64,000 bases of DNA from a bacterium (Candidatus Blackallbacteria) CG13_big_fil_rev_8_21_14_2_50_49_14 (lineage in GTDB: Bacteria; Cyanobacteriota; Sericytochromatia; UBA7694): positions 42,376-106,375 of the forward strand of contig PFGG01000072.1 in NCBI GenBank assembly GCA_002783405.1. Reading direction: 5' to 3'. Made by a program: the position numbers and the translations under genes. The notes below the pieces were generated by a model. It was not told the origin of the DNA and made no database searches. It saw only the letters and a program-made list of their open reading frames with translations. This document shows positions 51,570-60,820 of this stretch, one piece after another. Each line of letters starts with the position of its first letter. Position 1 is the stretch's first letter.

Positions 51570-53144
51570 TTAGAGCAAACGCGCATATTCTGTGGGCTCT
51601 TTTTTCCAGACGGGTACACCACAAAAACGCTGTCCTTCGGGGCAAAATGGTGTTCTGCCTCCCATTTGACGTAGCCCACAGGGAGGGCGAAGGTACTTCC
51701 CAATTTCGGGGTGAATCGCTGAAATCTGCTCCAATTCATCCAAGGAGGCCTGCCAGATTTCTTCCTGGGCGTTATAACAAAGCCTTGCTTTGAGCTTATG
51801 GTGAAGATTGAGCAAATCACCCGACTCCGTAAAACGAATGCTGACAGCATTGGGAAGCAAATAGGACGCTTTTTCAACAGAAACCCCTGCAGAAATGAGC
51901 TGATTGACGCGTTGCCAGATCCGCTCCATGGCAGCCTCATAAAGTGCCAAACTGGGGGCATCGGCCTTTAAAAGCCGGGGGGTAATATAATCTGGCTGCG
52001 TATTCAAATGCAGCCCCAATACCGGCCGTGAACCTGGAACCATGCGGTGACGCTGGTCCTGAGAATCTGCAGCATGGCTTATTTTTTTGCGAAACGTATA
52101 GTGCGGATGGTGAAGCACCCGCGTCAATTTGGAGTGTACGGTGGTATTGAGGGTTGTGGATAAAATCCTGTTTTGGGCAGGATTCAAAACCAGTTCAAGT
52201 GCTTCACAATCGGTGAGTTCACTGGTTGCCAATCCCAAAACTTCACGTACCGCTGCCGCCATACTCTCCTGAGCCGCTTGCTTCCAATCCACCAGCTTGG
52301 AAACCTTGCCCGCCAGTGAACTGTCAAACTCATCCAGAAACGCCTGGTTGGCTTTTCCGGCACGCTGCAGGAAAGCACTCTCCGGCATATCTTCAAAAAG
52401 CAGCGGGGATTCCAAAAGTTTCTGTACCTGGGGATCCGCATCGCAGACCAGTCTGACCATTTCTGCGATGATCAGGCGGGTTTCCTCGGGCACATCCATT
52501 TGGTTGGCCATATGGTGGTATCTCAGCAAAGTGACCAGTGAAACCGTATGGTAAAGGGTGGCAAAGGTTCCAATCGGCAGCACATAGCGCGCTACTTCCT
52601 GGGTGCGTTTGCGGATGTCTTTTTCATATTTGGCTCGATCCTTGCGACGCCCCGGAAAAATTCTGAAATACTCTTCAGCGGCTGTCTCAAACAGAGACTG
52701 CGTCAAAGTCTCATAAACGGCGGTCTGATCTTCGATACATTCCTGGTAAACAGCCTGCAATTCAGGGTGCCCCAGATCGGGCTCAATCACTTTGCCGGGT
52801 CTGACATGTACATAGCGTTGGCTCTGCTGTTCACTGTTGTAATAGGGGAAAGCGTGCAAAAAAGACCAGAGAAAATGACGGGAAACCCCACTTAAGGCAA
52901 ACTGTGCATGGGCATGCTGCAGAATGGTATGGTGACCCGCTTCATAGGTGCTGGCAGCGATCCGATCGCGTTGCAATTGTTTTTGCAGACTTTGCTCTGT
53001 GCTCAAACCCTTTCCACTGACGGCAGAAACGCCTACCAACTCAGCTGAATAACAGGTGCGGGCTGTTGCAACGGCATTGTTATAGGGTTCTGAAAAGAGG
53101 TTGGTCAGACTGATTTGGGGAGAGGCAGATAAAAACGCGGACAT
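51570..53144 (-). CDS. thyX: Tandem ThyX-like FAD-dependent thymidylate synthase
   Basis: A 524-residue protein with two ThyX-like halves; canonical ThyX is about 220-250 residues and tetrameric. Half 1: YEAGHHTILQHAHAQFAL, SRHFLWSFLHAFPYYNSEQQ with SQRY, and RYVLPIGTFATLYHTVSL. Half 2: FRKKISHAADSQDQRHRMVP, ASYLLPNAVSIRFTESGDL and KARLCYNAQEEIW, followed by a Cys-containing end (PPCGLR, PFCPEGQRFCGVPVW). The RHR-x7-SxR signature is present only in altered form in each half. It may make dTMP with tetrahydrofolate and FAD, or be a specialised relative. The start at 53144 begins the ordered sequence. Confidence 0.8.
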   Translation of the reverse strand: MSAFLSASPQISLTNLFSEPYNNAVATARTCYSAELVGVSAVSGKGLSTEQSLQKQLQRDRIAASTYEAGHHTILQHAHAQFALSGVSRHFLWSFLHAFPYYNSEQQSQRYVHVRPGKVIEPDLGHPELQAVYQECIEDQTAVYETLTQSLFETAAEEYFRIFPGRRKDRAKYEKDIRKRTQEVARYVLPIGTFATLYHTVSLVTLLRYHHMANQMDVPEETRLIIAEMVRLVCDADPQVQKLLESPLLFEDMPESAFLQRAGKANQAFLDEFDSSLAGKVSKLVDWKQAAQESMAAAVREVLGLATSELTDCEALELVLNPAQNRILSTTLNTTVHSKLTRVLHHPHYTFRKKISHAADSQDQRHRMVPGSRPVLGLHLNTQPDYITPRLLKADAPSLALYEAAMERIWQRVNQLISAGVSVEKASYLLPNAVSIRFTESGDLLNLHHKLKARLCYNAQEEIWQASLDELEQISAIHPEIGKYLRPPCGLRQMGGRTPFCPEGQRFCGVPVWKKEPTEYARLL

Positions 53145-53329
53145 AGACGGAATCTTTCTTTCTTTAACTCTGGGATTCTCATTATACCAGTCTCGACCCT
53201 GATATTTTCGAAGTGCCAAAACCCAGACAAAAAAGCGGGTGTTTCAGGCTCCCCCCCCCTGAAATATGATCACAATGGCGAAGAACTTTACAAAAAGTCT
53301 TAAATGATTTTAAACAATCCCCAATAAAA

Positions 53330-53353
53330 AAGCCGCGTCCGTGGACGCGGCTT
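53330..53353 (-). terminator. Rho-independent terminator for the 235-residue protein gene
   Basis: AAGCCGCGTCC / GGACGCGGCTT is a perfect 11-bp stem with a two-base tip. Read on the minus strand it is followed by TTTTTTATT, 15 bases after the stop of the gene at 53369. The rest of 53145-53329 holds no gene. Confidence 0.92.
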
Positions 53354-53368
53354 AAAACATGACAAAAT

Positions 53369-54076
53369 TTAACGGATTGTATTGAGCATATTGCGCTCAG
53401 AATCCTTAAAGCCACGAATCAAAGTAGCCAAGGACTGAATCACGTTGGAAAGCTCACTGGCAGCCTGCTGAGCGGTACTCAAAGCAGCCCCTTCAAGTGC
53501 TTTAAACTCTACGATGGCCAAAACATTGCCGACACCTGCGGCACCCGTGGTAATTTCAGCGCCCGCATTGGCATCTAAGTTGACCCCCACCACCCCAGCG
53601 GCATTGTTGAGATAGATCTGGCCGGTCATGCGGTCAACCAAATAACGGGGATTCTGAGCGGGGTCAAAAGGATCGCCAGCCTGACCCGGCGTATACCCAG
53701 GACCGACTTGGCCGGGAACAGAACCATCGGCGTTAAACACCCCATAGTTCAAAACTTCACCGGTGAATTGATCGCGTTTTACTTTCACAATCAAAGGCTT
53801 GGCTGTGACCAAATTGGCCCCAGTTGTCGCCTGGCCAGGAACATTGAGAATATTGGAAGGAGTTGCCAGAATTGCAGTTGAAGATTTCAGAGTAGAAGCG
53901 GGCGTGGAGTTAAAAGAACCATCGGTGGCAGTTACGGCGGTATCTCCAGCGAAAGAGGCAATCGGCACAAACAGTTTGGCCACTTGTGTCGCCCGGGACT
54001 CGTAAGCTGCGGCTAACATCGTAACAGGATCCGCTACACGTACGGAGTTGGATATCTGAACCCAGGTATTGGCCAT
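53369..54076 (-). CDS. Unknown 235-residue Ala/Thr/Gly-rich protein
   Basis: No family recognised. The N-terminus begins directly with MANTWVQISNSVRVADPVTM and no signal peptide. The centre is low-complexity, rich in Ala, Thr, Gly and Asn (ATPSNILNVPGQATTGANLV; TGAAGVGNVLAIVEF). The C-terminal 50 residues form one amphipathic helix (LSTAQQAASELSNVIQSLAT). Its own strong terminator and a good AGGAGC ribosome site suggest high expression. The layout, an extended strand-rich body plus a terminal helix and no signal, fits a self-assembling or filament-type structural protein, but this is inference. Confidence 0.6.
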   Translation of the reverse strand: MANTWVQISNSVRVADPVTMLAAAYESRATQVAKLFVPIASFAGDTAVTATDGSFNSTPASTLKSSTAILATPSNILNVPGQATTGANLVTAKPLIVKVKRDQFTGEVLNYGVFNADGSVPGQVGPGYTPGQAGDPFDPAQNPRYLVDRMTGQIYLNNAAGVVGVNLDANAGAEITTGAAGVGNVLAIVEFKALEGAALSTAQQAASELSNVIQSLATLIRGFKDSERNMLNTIR

Positions 54077-54196
54077 GATTGGAATGCTCCTTTGAAAATT
54101 GACAGAATATCAGATGTCAATTTTATCAGAAAAACCCTGTCGTGTCTTTCGCTGTAAAACACAATAAAAACATTTATTTAACATAATCTTATTACT

Positions 54197-57100
54197 TCAG
54201 ACAAAAACAGGACTGACATCCTCGGGCAGGCCCTGGGCCAAAAACCGTTCAGAACGCTCAAGATAATAGCGGGCAGCCGTATCGCGGGGATTCTGCGCGA
54301 TGGTCGCATGAAAGCCATCGCGGGCTTTCTCCATATCGCGTTCAAGATAGGCAGCCACAGCGGCTTCAAAAATCTCGAGGGTTTTGAAACGGGCTGGGAA
54401 ATCTTCAACCAGGCCGTCTTCAAAGACTTCATAGATCGAAATCGATTCAACTTTGCCTTTGACCCGCACCCGACCCAAATAGCGGTGGGTATATTTTTCA
54501 GGTTGGCTGAGTTTTTGACGGGTTTGCTCACTGATAATCAAGGGCGTGCCATAGAGTTTGGTCAAACCCTCCAGGCGAGCGGCGGTATTGACAGCATCAG
54601 AAATCACAGTCCCCTCCATGCGTTGATCTTCACCGATCGTGCCCAACATCAAAAGCCCCGTATGCAAACCAATGCCGATCTGAATGGCAGGCTGGTTTTC
54701 CTGCTTGCGTTCCAAATTAAAGAGCGTCACCTCATGCAACATCTCTACCGCCGCATCCAGTGCCTGCTGCGGGTCTTGGGGAAAGAGGGCCATAATGCCA
54801 TCGCCAATGTATTTGTCGATAAAGCCTTCATTGACGCGAATAATCGGGCTGATTCGGCTCAAATAATCGTTGAGGAAATCAAAATTGGCCTTGGGGCTGA
54901 GCTGTTCTGAAAGCGTGGTAAACGAGCGAATATCTGAAAACATGACCGTCATTTCCTGCTGGCTTTGATCGCCCAGACGCACATCCAGAATGCTCTCATG
55001 CCCCAAAAACTTCAAAAATTCATCGGGCACGAAACGGGCATAGGACAGGTTGATTTTAGACAGATGAATATGGGTCTTGATACGTGCCAATAATTCATTC
55101 TTGGAAACGGGTTTGGTCAGATAGTCATTGGCGCCGGTATCAAAGCCCTGTACCACATCTGCCACCTGGTTCTTAGCGGTTAAAAAGACAATCGGCAAGG
55201 CATTGGCAGGATACTGACGGCGAATCGCCTCACAGACCTCATAGCCCGACATTTTGGGCATCATGACATCGAGCAGAATCAGGTCATAGGTTTGCTTCTG
55301 CAGGGCATCCAAGGCTTCCTGGCCATTGTTGGCTTTGGTCACCGAATAGCGTTGCAGGGCCAGCATATTGACCAAGACCTGCAAATTCACGGGTTCATCA
55401 TCGACGATCAAGATACGAAAAGGCGCTTCTTCTTCAGGGGGAAGTTCTGCCAAAGGACGGGTCTGGCGGGCAATCTCCCGCGATTCTTCCAACTCACCCG
55501 TACTGGGAAACAAGCGCACCTGAGGGGCTTTGCGTTCTGCCGGTTTAATTTCCAGGGCCAAGGGCAAAAGAAAGCGAAAATGCGCTCCCTTCCCAGGACT
55601 GGATTCAACCCGGATTCTCCCCCCATGCAGCTCCACCAGTTGACGGGTAATAGCCAGGCCCAGGCCACTTCCGCTAAACTCTCTGACCGCAGAACCATCG
55701 GCTTGCTCAAAGGATTCAAAGATCCGCTCATGCCAGACTTCAGGAATGCCAGGCCCCGTATCTGAAACCGTAATCTCAAGAAAATCACGCGTGGTATGCG
55801 CTGAAACTTCCACCTGGCCTGAGGACGTAAATTTAATCGCATTGCCAATCAAGTTGTGTAAAATCTGCTGCAGGCGGTCTTCATCGGCCATGACAGGGGG
55901 AACGTTTTCTGGAATGGCGTTGATCAAAACCAGATCTTTTTGCCCGATCAAAGGCTTTGAAAGTTTGAGTACCACCTCGACCACCTCACGTAACCAAACC
56001 GGGCGCAGATGCAGTTGAATTTCTTTGTGTTTGAGCTGAGAAAAGTCAATCAAATCATTGACGAGATGAAACAAGCGCCGCCCACTTGAAATGACCAGGG
56101 AAAGATTGTATTTCTGTTCCTGGCTCATCGCACCCGTAGCGCCATCGAGCATCGATTCGGAAATGCCAATAATCCCATTCAAGGGGGTGCGCAGCTCATG
56201 TGAAATATTGGCGATAAATTCGTCTTTGATGCGATCGAGTTTTTTCAAACGCTCAACCATGCGCTCTTGCGCCTGTTTCGCCATTTGTTCCTGTTGCAGA
56301 CGCGAAGTTTGGGCCTCGAGAATTTTTCGTTGATCGACCCGCAGGCGATCTCCCAAGGCCATGGAGAGCAACACCACTTCAATCCCCGTGCCGATCTGCA
56401 GGGCATAGGTAGTCCAAAAAGAGGTGGGTAACAAACCATAGGCGGTAAAGGCTGTGACCAGGGCTCCCAAAACCAGAGAACTCCAGGCAATCATAAAATA
56501 ACGGGCTGTCGGGTTGCCGCGCAGCCAGGCAAAAGCCCCCGAGAACCAGATTCCCAGCGTGGCCACAATGGCGATTTTACTGCCCCAGAAAACCGAAAGC
56601 CAACTGAGAAAGGTATGATCTGGAGCCAGATTCAAGACCGCCAACAGCAAGGCCAACCCTTTCAAGAGATTGAGCAGGCGGTTCAAAATCGGCACATGAT
56701 CGCGAATTTGCAAAAAACTTTGGCTGAAGGTCAACGTAAAAAAGATCGAAAGCGCTAAAAATGTGCCCAGACAATGGTTGCTCCACCAAACCCAGTTAGG
56801 CCAAAGATACTCATAGGCCAAGCCATTATTGGTGGCCTGAAAAAGCAAATGCAGGAAAAAGAGCGTCAGCACATAATAGAGATAGTTGCGATCCCGCACA
56901 GAAAGCCAGAGCACCAGATTGTAAAAAATCATCACAAAGATCAGACCATAATAAAAGCCAAATCCCAATTGGGCTTCATGATCCTTCTGAGCAAAGGCCC
57001 GTTCTGAGAGCAGGTAAAGCGGGACATAATAGGCTGCTGAGCTTTCTACCCGCAGATAATAATCGCGCGTGACACCGGGCTGCAAATGCAAAGCAAAAAC

Positions 57101-57625
57101 AAAATTGCGGTGTTTGTATTCCCGCGCAGAAAAAGGCAGACGACGCCCTGCGGGAACCTCCTTCCACCCCCCATCCAGGCGTGGCTGGTAAAAGCGAATT
57201 GAGTCAATATTGGGATGGCCCACTTCAAGCAGCATCAACTGTTCCTGAATCATGGGGTTGCGCAGTTTAAAGTGCAGCCAAAATGCAGAGGAAGAAAAAG
57301 AAAAATTGGGAATATCTACCTTGCTCTTGCGAAAGGCCCCCCAGCTTTGTCTGACCTGTTCAAAACTCAGGGTTCCGCCTGGGTCTTCAAGAATCTCAAT
57401 CTCTTTTCCCAGGGTATATTTTTCTTGCCCAGGCCGCAGGGTGGTGGTATTGAGTGCGTTATTCCGGAGAGTTTGCTGAACAGGTTTTCGCAGGGTCTCA
57501 GCCTGCGCAGGGCTGCCCAGGGCTTGCCCCATGCTCAGAAAAAACAGTGCACAAAAAACAAACCCCATCCATTTTGGCAAAGCAGGAAAGACAAAACCCA
57601 AGACAAACAGACGATTATTTTTCAT
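54197..57625 (-). CDS. 7TM sensor histidine kinase - receiver - class III cyclase fusion
   Basis: A protein of about 1142 residues (numbers below count from a start 14 codons upstream). It has a signal peptide, a 7TMR-DISMED2-type extracellular domain (about 80-215), and a seven-span 7TMR-DISM region (about 235-440). HisKA follows (FIANISHELRTPLNG, H490), then HATPase (GNAIKF, SDTGPGIP, GSGLGLAIT), a receiver (ILIVDDEP; phospho-Asp in LLDVMMP, D800; TKP) and a class III nucleotide cyclase. The cyclase has TVMFSDIRSFT and YIGDGIMALF (metal Asp 912 and 956), then GIGLHTG and SDAVNTAARLEG. A short TPR-like end follows. It would couple a surface carbohydrate-type signal to cAMP or cGMP by intramolecular phosphorelay. 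Confidence 0.92.
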   Translation of the reverse strand: MKNNRLFVLGFVFPALPKWMGFVFCALFFLSMGQALGSPAQAETLRKPVQQTLRNNALNTTTLRPGQEKYTLGKEIEILEDPGGTLSFEQVRQSWGAFRKSKVDIPNFSFSSSAFWLHFKLRNPMIQEQLMLLEVGHPNIDSIRFYQPRLDGGWKEVPAGRRLPFSAREYKHRNFVFALHLQPGVTRDYYLRVESSAAYYVPLYLLSERAFAQKDHEAQLGFGFYYGLIFVMIFYNLVLWLSVRDRNYLYYVLTLFFLHLLFQATNNGLAYEYLWPNWVWWSNHCLGTFLALSIFFTLTFSQSFLQIRDHVPILNRLLNLLKGLALLLAVLNLAPDHTFLSWLSVFWGSKIAIVATLGIWFSGAFAWLRGNPTARYFMIAWSSLVLGALVTAFTAYGLLPTSFWTTYALQIGTGIEVVLLSMALGDRLRVDQRKILEAQTSRLQQEQMAKQAQERMVERLKKLDRIKDEFIANISHELRTPLNGIIGISESMLDGATGAMSQEQKYNLSLVISSGRRLFHLVNDLIDFSQLKHKEIQLHLRPVWLREVVEVVLKLSKPLIGQKDLVLINAIPENVPPVMADEDRLQQILHNLIGNAIKFTSSGQVEVSAHTTRDFLEITVSDTGPGIPEVWHERIFESFEQADGSAVREFSGSGLGLAITRQLVELHGGRIRVESSPGKGAHFRFLLPLALEIKPAERKAPQVRLFPSTGELEESREIARQTRPLAELPPEEEAPFRILIVDDEPVNLQVLVNMLALQRYSVTKANNGQEALDALQKQTYDLILLDVMMPKMSGYEVCEAIRRQYPANALPIVFLTAKNQVADVVQGFDTGANDYLTKPVSKNELLARIKTHIHLSKINLSYARFVPDEFLKFLGHESILDVRLGDQSQQEMTVMFSDIRSFTTLSEQLSPKANFDFLNDYLSRISPIIRVNEGFIDKYIGDGIMALFPQDPQQALDAAVEMLHEVTLFNLERKQENQPAIQIGIGLHTGLLMLGTIGEDQRMEGTVISDAVNTAARLEGLTKLYGTPLIISEQTRQKLSQPEKYTHRYLGRVRVKGKVESISIYEVFEDGLVEDFPARFKTLEIFEAAVAAYLERDMEKARDGFHATIAQNPRDTAARYYLERSERFLAQGLPEDVSPVFV

Positions 57626-57692
57626 CGTCTGTTTCGCAAAAAGCATGCATGAAGAAGAGTAAAACACATATTCAAAACATCGGGCACAGCGT

Positions 57693-59453
57693 TCAAGACT
57701 TGCCTGGAAAATACGAGAAACCCAGTTTTAGCAACCAATCCTGAACCAATGCGGGGGAGGTTGCGCTCTTCAGTTCTGCTGGCAAAGCTGAACCCGCCAG
57801 TGGCAGACCCGCCTTGAGAGCCAGCTCATTGGTTTGAAACGCTGTTTCAGACCAAAAATAGACCTGAACGACCGAAAGCAGCGCCTGCAATTCGAGCAAG
57901 TCTTCCATGGGCTCCAGCAAAAGCAGTTCGGGCCCTGATTCAGCATCCAAACCCTCGCTTTCGAGCCAATCCAGCAGCAAATCCTGAGCGGCTTGACTGC
58001 TTAAATTCTGTGGCAAAAGAACCAATTCAAGGGGATCATGGGCCTGAAAACTTGCAAGAAAGCTTTTCAAAACAGGCTGCCAGGCCTCTGAGGCATCCAA
58101 TACCAGCAAAATCTTAAAATGCGATTCAGAATCAGGTTCTGAGCCCGTGTTCAGACCGGGTTCAGCAGCCAAGCGGTTGTGAAGATCCTGGCTTTTGTGG
58201 TTCAAAACCGTTTCGTGGTATCGGCTTTCCATGGCTTGAATATACTGTTCAAACGAAACAGGCGCCTGAATTTGGGCTTGCCAAATACAAATCTGTTCAG
58301 GCTGATCAATCAGGGCCTGCATCACTTCCGCCAAACGCTGGGGCTGATCCGCCTCAAAGATCGCCCCGGTGCCGGGCTGCAAATAATACGAAAGCCCGCC
58401 GCGATCTGAAACGATCACAGGCACCCCTCCAGAAAGGAATTCTTCAACCGCCATCCCCGCCTGTTCATGGCAACTGGAAGGCACAATGCCCACATCGATT
58501 TTTTCAAGCACCGCGAGTTGTTCTTCAGCTTTGAAAGAACCTTCCAAACGAATCCGGTTGAGGGGGTCCATGCTTTTGAGATAATCCAGTTGCTCTGGAT
58601 AAGCTTCGCCATAGACATGCACGCTGAAATCCCCCTTCAGAAGCTGAACCGCCTGAAAGAGTATATGAATTCCTTTGACAGGCAAAAGCGAGCCCATAAA
58701 CCCAAAGCGAATCGTCGGGCCTTGAAAAGGCGCACGTTTCTGCCCCAAACCCTCCCAAATTCTGACTGCCCGCAGATTCCCCAATTTGAGCACTTCGATT
58801 TTTTCAGGCCAGTAGCCCTGGGCTTCCAGCATCTCTTTGATTTTGGGAGCACTCACAAACAGGCGGGTGAGATCGGTATGGGCTTTTTCGCGCAGGCGAT
58901 CGCGTCTTTCGGTAAAAAGCGAGCCCCTAAAAAAAGACTGGGTACACTGTGAGCAATTGCTGCCCGTTTCATTGACCCCTGCACAGACCTCTTGGTTTTG
59001 ATAGTAGAGATACAAGGTGGGACAGAGCAGCCAGAAATTGTGAAGCGTAAAAAATGTCGGCAGGTTTTGTGCTCTGGGCAAATCGGTGAAGCCCATCGAA
59101 AGGGCATAGAAATTGTGGTAGTGCACAATATCCGGTTGAAACTTATTCAAGTACACCCTGAAAATATCCCAGACCGCAGGGTTTTCAATTTCGTGTTCTG
59201 GATTTGTGCCGCCCAAATAGGCGGTCACCCAGTTTTTAATCATCAGGCCCCAGTTGTGAATGCCAATCAACTGCACGCCTTCTTCACTGCGTTCAGACAG
59301 GGTATAGGCCGGGGCATTGGGAATATGTTCAGTCGAAGCATAAATCACCATGACCTGGTGACCGCGTCTTTGCAGACCCAGGGCGATTTGTCGCGGCAGA
59401 ATGGTTCCCCCCCCACTTTCCTGCCAGCCAAACATCGTCATTAAAATGCGCAT
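57693..59453 (-). CDS. GT4 glycosyltransferase with extra C-terminal domain
   Basis: A 586-residue protein. The N-terminal domain begins MRILMTMFGWQESGGGTILP, with VHYHNFYALS-type acceptor-side motifs and a Cys-rich loop (CAGVNETGSNCSQC) that occurs in several GT4 enzymes. The C-domain has FGFMGSLLPVKGIHILFQA, VPSSCHEQAGMAVEEFLSGG (E-x7-E shifted) and PVIVSDRGGLSYYL. Residues about 420-586 form an additional domain with Leu-rich strands resembling a second, inactive transferase half. It overlaps no neighbour and likely acts on surface glycans. An upstream extension of the frame is rejected as it overlaps the acetyltransferase gene. Confidence 0.86.
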   Translation of the reverse strand: MRILMTMFGWQESGGGTILPRQIALGLQRRGHQVMVIYASTEHIPNAPAYTLSERSEEGVQLIGIHNWGLMIKNWVTAYLGGTNPEHEIENPAVWDIFRVYLNKFQPDIVHYHNFYALSMGFTDLPRAQNLPTFFTLHNFWLLCPTLYLYYQNQEVCAGVNETGSNCSQCTQSFFRGSLFTERRDRLREKAHTDLTRLFVSAPKIKEMLEAQGYWPEKIEVLKLGNLRAVRIWEGLGQKRAPFQGPTIRFGFMGSLLPVKGIHILFQAVQLLKGDFSVHVYGEAYPEQLDYLKSMDPLNRIRLEGSFKAEEQLAVLEKIDVGIVPSSCHEQAGMAVEEFLSGGVPVIVSDRGGLSYYLQPGTGAIFEADQPQRLAEVMQALIDQPEQICIWQAQIQAPVSFEQYIQAMESRYHETVLNHKSQDLHNRLAAEPGLNTGSEPDSESHFKILLVLDASEAWQPVLKSFLASFQAHDPLELVLLPQNLSSQAAQDLLLDWLESEGLDAESGPELLLLEPMEDLLELQALLSVVQVYFWSETAFQTNELALKAGLPLAGSALPAELKSATSPALVQDWLLKLGFSYFPGKS

Positions 59454-59511
59454 GTTTTCGTGTTCTGTTTCCCGCGTTTTTGCTCGGAGTGTATTATACC
59501 TTTGAATGCGC

Positions 59512-60093
59512 CTATTCAAGCATTCCGTTTCGCAAGACATAGTGCAGATGGTCTTCCCAAACCCCGTTGATTTTCAGGTATTTGGGCGAAAGCCCCTCGC
59601 ACTCAAAGCCAAGTTTTTCAACCACCCGAATCGAAGCCTGGTTCCGGGGCATGATATTGGCTTCCAAGCGATGCAGTTTGAAATGCGCAAAGGCCAGTTC
59701 CACAGTCGCCCCCAGAGCCTCTGTCATATAGCCCTTGCCCTGCACCTGCTGATCGATCGCATAGCCTAAAAAGCAGGAGCGAAAGGCCCCCCAGACAATA
59801 TTGGAAAGCGAAAGATGCCCTATCACCCGTTCAAAGTTTTGATCCTGCGCTTCAAAAATACTCAAACGCAAAAGCCTGCCCGCCTGGCTCTCCTGCAATT
59901 CATTTTCAAGGCGCTGGCGATGAAATTCCTGGGTAAAAAATTTCGTTCCCACGCGGGGATTCCAAGGTTTGAAGCAGGCGCGGTTGCGGTGATGGTAATC
60001 CAAAACCTGAGGCGCAAACTCAGGCCCCAAGGGACGCAAGATCAGGCGGGGGGTCTGAATTCTGAGCGCGCGGATTTTAGAGGGCAAAGACAT
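59512..60093 (-). CDS. GNAT acetyltransferase (RimJ-like)
   Basis: A 193-residue N-acetyltransferase of the RimJ/RimL group: TPRLILRPLGPEFA at the N-terminus, IGHLSLSNIVWGAF, LGYAIDQQVQGKGYMTEAL (acetyl-CoA loop Q-x-x-G-x-G/A) and IMPRNQASIRVVEKLGF. It would acetylate a protein N-terminus or a small amine with acetyl-CoA. The upstream neighbour is a membrane protein 78 bases away, same strand. Confidence 0.92.
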   Translation of the reverse strand: MSLPSKIRALRIQTPRLILRPLGPEFAPQVLDYHHRNRACFKPWNPRVGTKFFTQEFHRQRLENELQESQAGRLLRLSIFEAQDQNFERVIGHLSLSNIVWGAFRSCFLGYAIDQQVQGKGYMTEALGATVELAFAHFKLHRLEANIMPRNQASIRVVEKLGFECEGLSPKYLKINGVWEDHLHYVLRNGMLE

Positions 60094-60171
60094 AACTCAG
60101 GCTTCCTATACAAAGAGTTCAAGCGGAAAAATCAGTATACCCCTGAGAGAAGACAAACTCCAGTCTCAGAC

Positions 60172-60789
60172 TCAGGGGTGATTGGCTCGCAAAGGCCTCC
60201 AGCGAAACCCCACCTCTGCTCCCATCCAAAGATAGCCGAGTGAAACCCAAGCCAGATATCCCTGGCGCACCCAAACCTGAGCCAGTCCTGCCCAGGTCAC
60301 AGCAGCACTGCCCAAAACCAGCCATACCAAAGCCACAATGAAAACCCGCTTGGCCCATGGGCTGGTGGCATCAATATGGTAAAAACCCGCACTGTATACG
60401 CCCCCTCCCAGTAAAAAAGCCAGCGCAAAGGGCCAGAGCAAAAGGGGCTGCCTGAATTCAAGCCAACTCAGCAGGGCTGGAGAAGTGTGAGCCTCAGGCA
60501 AACAGGCCAGTAAAAACAGGGAAAAGGCCCGCAGGGCCAGGCCCGCCGCTGCCACCAGAATCAAAATGGCCCCCACACGTGTAGTTTTGGAACGCCCTGT
60601 ACGGGGATCGGTTTGAATCCCAATCACGGCCACGATCAGCAGCAGAACCAAGAGCAGATGTCCAAGCGCCGCAAACCCCTGGTAAAAAGGGGAAGCACCT
60701 TTAAACAGCAAGGTCTCTTCACTGCCATAAAAGCTCAATCCCACCCAGATCAGGAGCAAGCCAGACATATTTAAAAACCGAAGGGGCAT
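60172..60789 (-). CDS. Membrane protein of unknown function (205 aa)
   Basis: Six hydrophobic spans are visible, spread over the whole length, with short loops and no motif I recognise. LLIWVGLSFYGSEETLLF and VLGSAAVTWAGLAQVWVRQG are representative. It is flanked by other minus-strand genes (31 bases downstream of the next gene's stop) and may be co-transcribed with the pilin-domain membrane protein. Confidence 0.7.
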   Translation of the reverse strand: MPLRFLNMSGLLLIWVGLSFYGSEETLLFKGASPFYQGFAALGHLLLVLLLIVAVIGIQTDPRTGRSKTTRVGAILILVAAAGLALRAFSLFLLACLPEAHTSPALLSWLEFRQPLLLWPFALAFLLGGGVYSAGFYHIDATSPWAKRVFIVALVWLVLGSAAVTWAGLAQVWVRQGYLAWVSLGYLWMGAEVGFRWRPLRANHP

Positions 60790-60820
60790 TTCATTCTCAT
60801 TTCAGCAGACTGAATTCAGT

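Noticed and set aside
51557..51961. N-terminal extension of the lipoprotein at 50966
   Set aside because: It overlaps the ThyX-like gene in another frame; the lipoprotein has its own signal peptide start and ribosome site.
53369..54076. Phage tail or capsid origin for the 235-residue protein
   Set aside because: No other phage-type gene (portal, terminase, integrase, lysis) is nearby.
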